DNA from: Phycisphaerales bacterium
GTDB taxonomy: Bacteria > Planctomycetota > Phycisphaerae > Phycisphaerales > Phycisphaeraceae
Reading direction: 5' to 3'
Length of the DNA: 5,046 bases
Assembly: GCA_012031455.1 (NCBI GenBank)
Contig: JAAUTM010000158.1
Span: 1-5,046 of the forward strand
The notes beneath the pieces are model-generated. The model worked only from the letters and a program-made list of their open reading frames with translations. It was not told the DNA's origin and searched no databases. Positions within the stretch are counted from its first letter, which is position 1, and each line of letters starts with the position of its first letter. Both the position numbers and the translations under genes were made by a program. Below, piece by piece: positions 1-5,046 of this stretch.

Positions 1-1240
1 CACGGCGATGGTCGCCACTTTTTCACTGACCTTGCCTTCCCGATAAATCTCCAGTCGTACCTTTTACCCGGTGCCAGGTCCGCCACCAGGTTGCGTAGTT
101 CATCGGGGGTGCTCACGGGCTTGCCTTCGACCTTGGTGATGATGTCGCCGCGCTGCACGCCCGCCTCAGCCGCAGGCCCGCCATCGATGGGATTGGTCAC
201 CAGCACGCCCTTGCCGTCGTAGCCGAAGGTCCGTGCCATGCGCGGGTCCAGTTCCTCGATGAAAATCCCAAGGTAGCCGCGCTGCACCGTCCCGGTGGCT
301 ATCAGTTCATCGACCACCTTTTTCACCATGTCGATCGGAATTGCAAACCCCAGCCCGTTAAATGCGCCGGTGCGTGAGGCAATCGCGGTGTTCATACCCA
401 CCACCTGCCCATAAATGTTGGTCAGAGGCCCGCCAGAATTGCCCGGGTTGATGGCCGCATCCGTCTGTATGAAATTTTCATACCCCTGACGCTCTGCCAA
501 TATCCCCAGTTGCCGACCCTGCCCCGACACAATGCCCTGACTCATCGAAAACTCAAACCGGAACGGAGCGCCAAACGCAAACACGATCTCGCCCTGTTCC
601 ACCGGTTCGGTGGCCAGCGTGGACGCATGCAGCTTGGTGGCATCCACTTTGATCACTGCCACATCGGTCTTGGGATCGGTGCCCACCACCACCGCATCCA
701 TCGATTCCCCGTTGAAAAACCGTACTTCAATCCGGTCGGCTTCCTCGATCACATGGTTGTTGGTGATGATGTGGCCATCGGCACTGTAAACCCACCCTGA
801 GCCGGAACCCACCTGCGAGGTACGTTGTAACGGTCCATGTCCTGCCGATTGCGGTCACGAGGCTCCGGTTGGGCATCAGGGTCCATGGGTTCATCTTCGC
901 CCCAGCCCGGGGGCATCATTTCCGGGGGTATCCCACGAGGCCCGAAAAATCGGCGGAATAAATCCTGCTCCATGGACCGTGGCGCCATCGAATTGCCGGT
1001 GCTCTTTTTGTAAACCTGAATGTAAACCACACTCGGCTCGACGACCTTGGCTACATCCTTGAACGATTGCGAAAGCTGCGCCAGGGAAATGTTTTGGCGC
1101 AGATCATCCTTGATGAGCTGGATCGTCTGGGCATGACTTTCGTACGCCAGTTTCCGGGCCAACCCCGGACCAGCCACCATCACAACCAGAGCGGTCAGCA
1201 ATAACACCAGCGCAGGTCCGTACCAGCGGAAAGTCCTCAT
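1..1240 (-). CDS. HtrA/DegP-family periplasmic serine protease with PDZ domain, partial at left edge, two frameshifts
   Basis: This is a trypsin-fold serine protease of the HtrA/DegP/DegQ family, which degrades or refolds damaged envelope proteins. The start at 1240 follows a GAGGAG Shine-Dalgarno site. Residues ~8-25 form a hydrophobic segment without a clear cleavage site, so it is probably a membrane anchor or signal. Next come a helix (~40-65), the motif VEPSVVYIQV and an acidic, Pro/Met-rich loop (~90-140). The corrected frame gives the triad: His~163 (TNNHV), Asp~193 (KTDVAVIKV) and Ser~269 (GNSGGPL), with spacing close to that of E. coli DegP. A PDZ domain spans ~305-400 (GYLGIFIEE, then AAEAGVQRGDIITKVEGKPV). 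The frame breaks at 815-857 and at the TTTT of 61-65; one missing base at each site restores it. The second break splits APGK from VRLEIYREGKVSEKVATIAV, the last PDZ strand. Any second PDZ domain lies outside the window. Family assignment is secure, but DegP, DegQ and DegS cannot be told apart here. Confidence 0.93.
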
Positions 1241-1456
1241 AAATCTTGCTCCTCAAAGAACGGATCACCAAGCCCACTTGAACCTTGAATCATACGCCAA
1301 GCTCGGTTTTGAGTTCGTGGTCCGCGACACATCACAACAACAACCCGGTTTAGCAACGCACAGCAACTGCGGCTTTACGACTATAATGATCCCCTTGAAC
1401 ACTTCTACCCATTTGCACACTTGGCTCCCTCAAACCCCTCAAATCACTTCCCTGAC
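1241..1456. other. Intergenic stretch between panB and the htrA-like gene
   Basis: These 216 bases lie downstream of panB and upstream of the protease gene, both on the minus strand. I see no hairpin with a T-run that would clearly end panB transcription and no good -35/-10 pair. A minus-strand TATAGT occurs near 1382-1387, but no acceptable -35 element lies 16-18 bases upstream of it. Short open frames on the plus strand here have no ribosome binding site or family-like sequence. The gap is long enough for the protease to have its own promoter, but none can be pointed to. Confidence 0.5.
1249..1254 (-). promoter_or_regulatory. Ribosome binding site of the htrA-like gene
   Basis: The minus strand reads GAGGAG, ending 8 bases before the ATG at 1240. 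It is a strong match to the Shine-Dalgarno consensus and supports this start. Confidence 0.75.
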
Positions 1457-2293
1457 TTACTTCATCTGATACGGGTGGTCATCTTTCAAATACTCTCCGC
1501 TCTCCACCAGCTTCACCCATTTTGCTGCTGCATCGGTGATGCTTTGACCAACCTGCCCCATCGGCCTGGCAAAGAGGGTGATGCTCGCTCATGCCCAATA
1601 AATCCTGCAACACCACCACATGCCCGTGGCAGGCTGGCCCAGCCCCGCAACCGATCACCGGCAGACTCACCTTCGCTATCACCGCCTCCGAAGCCTCAGC
1701 CGTGCACTGCTCCACCAGCAGCATCACCGCCCCCTGATCCTCCATGATTTGTGCCTCGGTCACCAGCGTCTGGATTTCCGACATCGTGCGGCCAGCCACC
1801 AGTGCGGTGCGGATGCCCGCATACCTCACCTGCTGCGGTTTCCAACCCAGATGTGCCACCACCGGAATGCCCGCCCTGCTGAGCTTGCCCACCAGTTCTG
1901 CGTGTCGCCCATCCACTTCCAGTTTCACCAGGTCCGCCTGACCTTCCACCATGAATCGGCCAGCGTTGCGGATCGCCTGGGCATCGTCCGCCTGGTAACT
2001 CATAAACGGCATGTCCCCCATGAGCAGGCAATTCGGCGCCCCCCGGCGAACCCCGGCCGTGAGCGTGATCAGAAAATCCAGCGGAGCAAAAATCGATTGC
2101 TCATGCCCCAATATCACCTGTGCTGCCGAGTCGCCTACCAAAAGCGCTGGCACCCCGGCTTGGGCCAGCCAACGCGCGGTGGTGGCGTCGTAACAGGTCA
2201 GCATGGCAAATTGCGCCCCTGCCTGACCCAGTCACGAATCAGTTTCAAAGTGATGCGCTGCGAACCAGTGCCCTGGGGTTCTGTGCTGGACAT
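1457..2293 (-). CDS. panB: 3-methyl-2-oxobutanoate hydroxymethyltransferase (ketopantoate hydroxymethyltransferase), two frameshifts
   Basis: PanB transfers a hydroxymethyl group from 5,10-methylene-tetrahydrofolate to 2-oxoisovalerate, giving ketopantoate, the first committed step of pantothenate and CoA synthesis in the cytoplasm. The reconstructed protein is ~278 residues, a normal length. Visible motifs are MLTCYD (~31), VGDS with metal ligand Asp55, the run GVRRGAPNCLLMGDMPFM with Asp94, VKLE with metal ligand Glu126, and LLVEQC with general-base Glu195. These match Asp45, Asp84, Glu114 and Glu181 of E. coli PanB. The frame breaks at 2208-2212, where one base is missing (QGR then FAML), and at 1571-1574, where one base is extra or two are missing (SEHHP then FARPMGQVGQ). 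The second shift returns to the original frame, which ends at TAA 1457-1459 with HPYQMK. The ATG at 2291-2293 is the only in-frame start joining the N-terminal helix; its ribosome binding site is weak. The KLEVDG segment and IGCGAG loop differ from the E. coli type. Confidence 0.93.
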
Positions 2294-2324
2294 GCTGGAA
2301 TTGTAATGTGCATTCAAGAATAAA

Positions 2325-2389
2325 CCCACACCCCGCCCATAAAGAAACCCACACCGGATCGGTGTGGGCTTCTATCGTATTTGTGTGGG
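2325..2389. repeat. Half-arm copies flanking the first hairpin (CCCACAC ... GTGTGGG)
   Basis: CCCACAC at 2325-2331 and GTGTGGG at 2383-2389 repeat the arms of the hairpin at 2348-2368 but lack their own partners close by. They are complementary to each other over 7 bases and would enclose the central hairpin, so an outer stem, or strand exchange with the inner arms, is possible. They may be remnants of further hairpin copies. Confidence 0.5.
2348..2368 (-). terminator. Hairpin with T-rich tail, likely rho-independent terminator after msrA
   Basis: CCCACACCG and CGGTGTGGG form a perfect 9-bp stem around a 3-base loop. Beyond one A/C mismatch a further AGAA/TTCT pairing extends it. On the minus strand the stem is followed by TTTCTTTAT, which makes it a good intrinsic terminator for transcripts leaving msrA, just before panB starts at 2293. 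It would separate the two genes into different transcription units. Confidence 0.65.
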
Positions 2390-2410
2390 CATCCATTGTG
2401 TATGTCGAAG

Positions 2411-2431
2411 CCCACGCCGAGTCGGCGTGGG
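2411..2431. terminator. Second hairpin of the same family, 22 bases after the msrA stop codon
   Basis: CCCACGCCG and CGGCGTGGG form a perfect 9-bp stem with a 3-base loop. It is a near-copy of the hairpin at 2348-2368, with one A-T pair replaced by G-C on both arms. Its T-rich tail (TTCTTTTCT, 2432-2440) lies on the plus-strand side, whereas the minus-strand tail is CTTCGAC. As a terminator for msrA it is therefore poorer than its neighbour. It could protect the 3' end of the msrA transcript or stop antisense transcription. Confidence 0.5.
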
Positions 2432-2452
2432 TTCTTTTCTGATAATCATCAC

Positions 2453-3205
2453 TCAAGGCTTAAGTTTATCCGGGTACTTCTCCTGCAGTTTTTCCACCTT
2501 GGAGGCCGCCACCCCTCTGACATAAGGCTGATTCGGATTGCGCACCACGAAATCCTGATGGTATTGCTCCGCCAGAAAAAACTCTTCCAGCGGTTCCAGC
2601 GTGGTCACAATCGGCTGTCTGAAAACCCTCGCCTGATTCAGTTGCGCGATGTAGCCCCGGGCGATTTTTTCCTGCTGGGCATCTGCAAAAAATACGGCTG
2701 ACCGATATTGCCGCCCCACATCCGCACCCTGCCGATTCAGTTGCGTCGGGTCATGAGCGATGTTGAAAAACACCTTGAGCAACTGACCCAGAGTGATTTT
2801 GGAGGGGTCGTACACAATGCGGATGGCCTCGGCATGGTCCGTGCCCCCCATACTCACAACGTCATATTTGGCACTAGCCTTGGTCCCCCCCGCATAGCCC
2901 GATACCACATCCAGCACGCCCTCCAGCTTTTCAAACACAGCTTCGGTACACCAGAAGCATCCCCCGGCCAGCACCACCTCACGCCGACCTGATTCCGTGG
3001 CCAGGGGTTCATCCTGCTCTGCCGAGGGGAAACCATCAGCATCAGCCTTGGTCACACCTGCGGAGCCAGCCGTTTCTTTCCCGGTTGCTTGCCCTTCACC
3101 CTGTGAAGTTGATATCCCCGCAGCCGGTTTGGCCGGGTCCGGTCGATGACACGACATTCCTGCAAACCCCATGATGATGCCCAGCATGATGACGGTTCCT
3201 TTCAT
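2453..3205 (-). CDS. msrA: Peptide methionine-S-sulfoxide reductase with lipoprotein-like leader
   Basis: MsrA reduces the S epimer of methionine sulfoxide in oxidised proteins, with electrons usually supplied by thioredoxin. The gene is intact, 250 residues from the ATG at 3205, which has AAAGGA 9 bases upstream. An in-frame GTG at 3223 would put that site inside the coding region and is less likely. Residues 4-17 are hydrophobic and end at FAGMSC, so Cys19 is a plausible lipidation site, though the lipobox is imperfect. A low-complexity Ala/Gly/Glu linker follows to ~residue 74. The catalytic domain carries GGCFWCTE, with nucleophile Cys83 and probable resolving Cys86, then GYAGG, GGTDHAEAIRIVYDP and GRQYRSAVFF. 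There is no C-terminal Cys and no MsrB domain, and the linker makes it longer than the ~170-210 residues of cytosolic forms. It diverges from rarD and is followed by two hairpins. The function is secure; export to the envelope is an inference. Confidence 0.95.
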   Translation of the reverse strand: MKGTVIMLGIIMGFAGMSCHRPDPAKPAAGISTSQGEGQATGKETAGSAGVTKADADGFPSAEQDEPLATESGRREVVLAGGCFWCTEAVFEKLEGVLDVVSGYAGGTKASAKYDVVSMGGTDHAEAIRIVYDPSKITLGQLLKVFFNIAHDPTQLNRQGADVGRQYRSAVFFADAQQEKIARGYIAQLNQARVFRQPIVTTLEPLEEFFLAEQYHQDFVVRNPNQPYVRGVAASKVEKLQEKYPDKLKP

Positions 3206-3214
3206 GGTGATGTT

Positions 3215-3220
3215 TCCTTT
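3215..3220 (-). promoter_or_regulatory. Ribosome binding site deciding the msrA start
   Basis: The minus strand reads AAAGGA, with AGGA 9 bases before the ATG at 3205. The upstream in-frame GTG at 3223 overlaps this region and has no comparable site, so the ATG is preferred. Confidence 0.65.
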
Positions 3221-3282
3221 CACACAGGCCGCTCACCCGTGTTTGATGTTTGTCGGATGTTAGGCCCCGAACCTTACAAAGC

Positions 3283-3288
3283 TATGAT
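3283..3288 (+). promoter_or_regulatory. Possible -10 element for rarD
   Basis: TATGAT matches the sigma-70 -10 consensus TATAAT at five of six positions and sits 27 bases before the rarD ATG, which would give a short leader. The hexamer 17 bases upstream (TTAGGC) is a poor -35 element, so this is only a candidate. Confidence 0.25.
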
Positions 3289-3315
3289 GTTCCGACCCAG
3301 CCGGTGGGCTTTTGT

Positions 3316-4261
3316 ATGAATTCACCCGATCACAATCCATCCAGCGCCCGCCTTGGCGTGATTTATGGCCTCACCGCTTACCTGTGGTGGGGTTTTATTC
3401 CGCTGTATTTCAAAATGCTGACCCATGTGTCAGCCTGGACAATTATTTCCCATCGCGTGTTCTGGTCGGTTGTTTTTTATGGTCCTGTTGCTCACCGGGC
3501 AGGCACGCTGGGCACAGGTAGCCAGCACCCTGCGTGATCGGCGAACCCTGCTTTGGCTGTTGCTGGCGGCACTGCTGGTGGGGTTGAACTGGCTGGTGTT
3601 TGTTTACGCTGTGCTGCAAGGCCAGATTTTGCAGGCCAGCCTGGGTTACTACATCACACCGCTTCTGAGCGTGCTGCTGGGGCTGGGGGTGTTGCGAGAA
3701 ACACTTCGTCCCTTGCAATGGTGCTGCTTTGCTCTGGCATTGGTGGGCGTGATCCTCACCGCTCTGGCAGGCACAGGTTTCCCTTGGATTGCCCTGACCC
3801 TGGCATTTTCGTTTTCCTTCTACGGACTGGTTCGAAAGCTCATCCGCATCGAACCAGCCATCGGGCTGCTCTTGGAAACAACTTTTTTGTTGCCCCTGGC
3901 GATAGGCTGGCTGTATTTCACATGGTCGGACTGGACCACTGGCCTTGCTCCCCTTGACCATGGTCTGCTGGCTCTGGCCGGGGTGATCACAGCCGTGCCT
4001 TTGTTATGTTTTAATCAGGCCCTGCAACGACTGCGACTCTCCACCTTGGGGTTCATGCAGTACGTCGGCCCAAGTGTGCAATTCCTGCTGGCAGTGTTCC
4101 TGCTCCAAGAACCCATGAACCCGCGACGCTGGATGAGCTTCGCCTTTATCTGGGTGGCGCTGGCACTTTTCACCCTCGATTCATGGAACCATCACCGCAA
4201 GCCACCGGGCCCGTGGTCGAAATCAGCGAATAGTTCGCCACATCTCCGTGCAGCCCGGTAG
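3316..4261 (+). CDS. rarD: RarD-type EamA/DMT-superfamily transporter, one frameshift
   Basis: This is an inner-membrane permease of the drug/metabolite transporter superfamily, closely resembling E. coli RarD, whose substrate is not firmly known. The reconstructed protein is ~314 residues (RarD is ~296), with about ten hydrophobic helices. Motifs in order are AYLWWGFIPLYFK (~21-33), SHRVFWS (~45-51), NWLVFVYAV, LQASLGYYITPLLSVLLG, FSFSFYGLVRKLI, VPLLCFNQA, RLRLSTLGFMQYVGPS (~239) and FAFIWVALALF (~275). Each aligns with E. coli RarD. The frame breaks at the run of six T at 3473-3478. With five T the join reads FWSVVF-MVLLLTG, matching RarD spacing exactly. The ATG at 3316 is chosen because the RarD-like sequence begins ~12 residues later; its ribosome binding site is weak (GGTGGG, ~8 bases upstream). 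Another in-frame start, TTG at 3250, would add 22 residues unlike the family. The last ~20 residues are polar and not conserved. The gene converges on the small gene at 4318-4766. Confidence 0.92.
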
Positions 4262-4317
4262 TCAGTGAGCGGATAGTTCAAGCCATGTGGGAGCATCGCC
4301 CGGTCAGCATCGGGGGT

Positions 4318-4766
4318 TTACACCCACACGGTCATGAACAAGGCTTCTTCGCGGAGCTTGCCGGACAAGATGCCGGTGGTCACGGTGGAAAACTTCACCG
4401 TAAATCCGGGTGCTGGTCCAGCCATTCGTTGACCTGATGATCCAGATGTTCAATGGCATCCATGCGCAGCTTGGCGATAAAGGTGCGCGCGTGCGTGGCT
4501 CCGTTGGTGTCGTGCTTGGGCCTGCGTTTCCAGGTATCGGAAACATCGGTCACCTTGTGGGTATCGAACGTGCGGATTTCCCGATGTTCAAGCTGAGCGC
4601 TCTCATCCAGGTCGATGGCTTTGGGAGCTTCCAGTACCGGCTTACCCGTGGCCGGTGGAGCTTCCTCGATCTCCTCGATCTCCTCAATCTCCTCAATCTC
4701 CTCTATTGGTATGGCATTGGCCAGAAGATCATCTTCGGTGGGCTGAGGTTTGTTGTCGGCTGACAT
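4318..4766 (-). CDS. Small conserved-looking protein with IEE repeats, function unknown, one frameshift
   Basis: I do not recognise a named family with certainty. The start at 4766 is well supported by GAGGAGG 5 bases upstream. The reconstructed protein is 149 residues. Residues 1-20 are polar and acidic, 21-35 are five Ile-Glu-Glu repeats, and a Pro/Ala linker follows. A compact C-terminal domain (~70-149) has the motifs TFIAKLRMDAIEHLDHQVNEWL, broken here as TFIAKLRMDAIE and HLDHQVNEWLDQHPD, then TVKFSTVTTGI, SGKLREEALFMTVWV and the stop TAA at 4318-4320. One base is missing at the TTT of 4402-4404 (AAA on plus); without it translation stops at once after HPDL. The helix-then-two-strands pattern ending in a hydrophobic VWV strand looks like a real domain and recalls small planctomycete hypothetical proteins known to me only from memory. 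No signal peptide or membrane segment is seen, so it is probably cytoplasmic. The reading is good; the function is open. Confidence 0.75.
4662..4706 (-). repeat. Five tandem 9-base units encoding Ile-Glu-Glu repeats
   Basis: Five in-frame 9-base units (plus-strand consensus CTCCTCRAT, with variants TTCCTCGAT and CTCCTCTAT) encode IEE five times near the N-terminus of the small protein. The differences are almost all synonymous, so the protein repeat is kept while the DNA has drifted. The copy number could vary by slippage without breaking the frame. Confidence 0.85.
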
Positions 4767-4771
4767 CGGTG

Positions 4772-4778
4772 CCTCCTC
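4772..4778 (-). promoter_or_regulatory. Ribosome binding site of the small IEE-repeat gene
   Basis: The minus strand reads GAGGAGG, 5 bases before the ATG at 4766. It is a near-perfect Shine-Dalgarno sequence and the strongest in the window, suggesting efficient translation. Confidence 0.8.
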
Positions 4779-4821
4779 TTGGGTTGTGATGCGGGAAATG
4801 GATTACGACGAACGCACAAAG

Positions 4822-4846
4822 ATCATACCCGATCAGCCCGTGATCG
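4822..4846 (-). promoter_or_regulatory. Possible -10 element with adjoining dyad upstream of the small gene
   Basis: On the minus strand TATGAT (4822-4827) is a good -10 hexamer about 55 bases before the start codon at 4766. Directly upstream lies the inverted repeat CGATCA-gcccg-TGATCG (4830-4846), which fills the space where the promoter spacer would be. An operator there would block RNA polymerase. The -35 match is weak (CTGGCG), so this is a candidate only. Confidence 0.3.
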
Positions 4847-4942
4847 CCAGTGAAATAAACAACTGCCAAGGATTTGCGGAAGTGAAAATGGCATCGACCC
4901 CCTCATTCAAACGTAATCAAATGCCCCCAGTTTCACGCCAGA

Positions 4943-5046
4943 TCAGTCGCCAGTGTTACTCGACAATCGCTCCAACTGTGCCAGTCCTGATACCTTGGAC
5001 CAGTCGCAAACGCACCAGCCCCGATCCTCGCACCAGAGGGTTGGCT
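4943..5046 (-). CDS. Possible C-terminal end of a further minus-strand gene, partial
   Basis: From the right edge one minus-strand frame stays open for 33 codons to TGA at 4943-4945. It has about 70% G or C at third positions, in line with the neighbouring genes. It reads like protein, with segments CEDRGWCVCDW and KVSGLAQLERLSSNTGD. A second minus-strand frame, ending at TAA 4956-4958, is also open and cannot be excluded. The fragment is too short to assign a family. If real, its gene would lie upstream of the small IEE-repeat gene on the same strand, about 175 bases away. Confidence 0.3.
   Translation of the reverse strand, partial: PTLWCEDRGWCVCDWSKVSGLAQLERLSSNTGD

Larger units (their letters stand above)
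3209..3291 (+). repeat. Four direct copies of GATGTT in the msrA-rarD divergent region
   Basis: GATGTT occurs in the same orientation at 3209-3214, 3245-3250, 3256-3261 and 3286-3291. The last three are spaced 11 and 30 bases apart, close to one and three helical turns. The first lies between the msrA ribosome binding site and start codon. Such an array could bind a regulator shared by the two divergent genes, but a six-base word is short and also occurs elsewhere in the window. Confidence 0.3.

Noticed and set aside
510..800. Plus-strand open frame of 96 codons
   Set aside because: It lies antisense to the catalytic core of the htrA-like gene, is rich in His and Arg as antisense frames often are, and has no ribosome binding site.
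1620..2306. Plus-strand open frame of 228 codons
   Set aside because: It is fully antisense to panB, whose active-site motifs are unmistakable; the composition is rich in His, Arg and Pro with no family-like motifs.
2325..2431. CRISPR-like repeat array
   Set aside because: The repeated units are self-complementary hairpins with irregular spacing and only two full copies, with no cas genes nearby.
3443..3961. Minus-strand open frame of 172 codons
   Set aside because: It is antisense to rarD and extremely rich in Gln, as expected opposite Leu-rich membrane helices (CTG read as CAG).
4226..4238. Inverted repeat GCGAA-TAG-TTCGC near the end of rarD
   Set aside because: The 5-bp stem is inside the coding region, has no T-run and is too weak to call a terminator.
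4410..4763. Plus-strand open frame with Leu/Asp-rich repeats
   Set aside because: It is the complement of the small IEE-repeat gene. The minus-strand reading has the strong ribosome binding site and sensible domain structure.
4798..5046. Plus-strand frame open from an ATG to the right edge (83 codons)
   Set aside because: It lacks a good ribosome binding site and its second half is Ser/Thr/Pro/Arg-rich without family-like motifs. It also overlaps a more protein-like minus-strand frame. A partial gene cannot be fully excluded without sequence to the right.

Overview
This 5-kb window is ordinary bacterial chromosome carrying four recognisable housekeeping or stress genes, one small unassigned protein gene and a possible gene end at the right edge. 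Coding regions are moderately GC-rich, favour G or C at third positions, and are preceded in places by clear Shine-Dalgarno sequences. The divergent PanB (with an IGCGAG-PACHGH segment), the HtrA protease and the small acidic protein ending in a NEWLDQHP-type motif together recall planctomycetes of the Gemmata/Zavarzinella kind. This assignment is an inference from remembered family features, not a search result.

Layout, left to right. Positions 1-1240 (minus): the first ~410 codons of a membrane-anchored HtrA/DegP-type serine protease with a complete catalytic triad and one PDZ domain, running off the left edge. 1457-2293 (minus): panB, ketopantoate hydroxymethyltransferase of the pantothenate/CoA pathway. 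2294-2452: a short gap with two near-identical 9-bp-stem hairpins and two unpaired half-copies. 2453-3205 (minus): msrA, peptide methionine sulfoxide reductase with an apparent lipoprotein leader, the one intact gene. 3316-4261 (plus): a RarD-type EamA transporter, divergent from msrA. 4318-4766 (minus): a small protein with five Ile-Glu-Glu repeats, convergent with rarD. 4767-5046: an upstream region with a dyad, then a possible C-terminal fragment of another minus-strand gene.

The most striking property is that four of the five main genes are broken by single-base indels (six in all: two in htrA, two in panB, one in rarD, one in the small protein), most of them at short A/T homopolymers. 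On both sides of every break the protein stays family-like, with active-site residues preserved. This fits uncorrected sequencing error in an unpolished or metagenomic assembly much better than gene decay, so the genes are annotated here as single reconstructed coding regions.

The genes do not form an obvious pathway. HtrA and a lipid-anchored MsrA would both serve cell-envelope protein quality control under heat or oxidative stress, PanB feeds CoA synthesis and RarD is a drug/metabolite-type permease. I found no convincing new multi-gene system. The items most worth a second look are the paired hairpins, the small IEE-repeat protein, and the repeated GATGTT hexamers between msrA and rarD.
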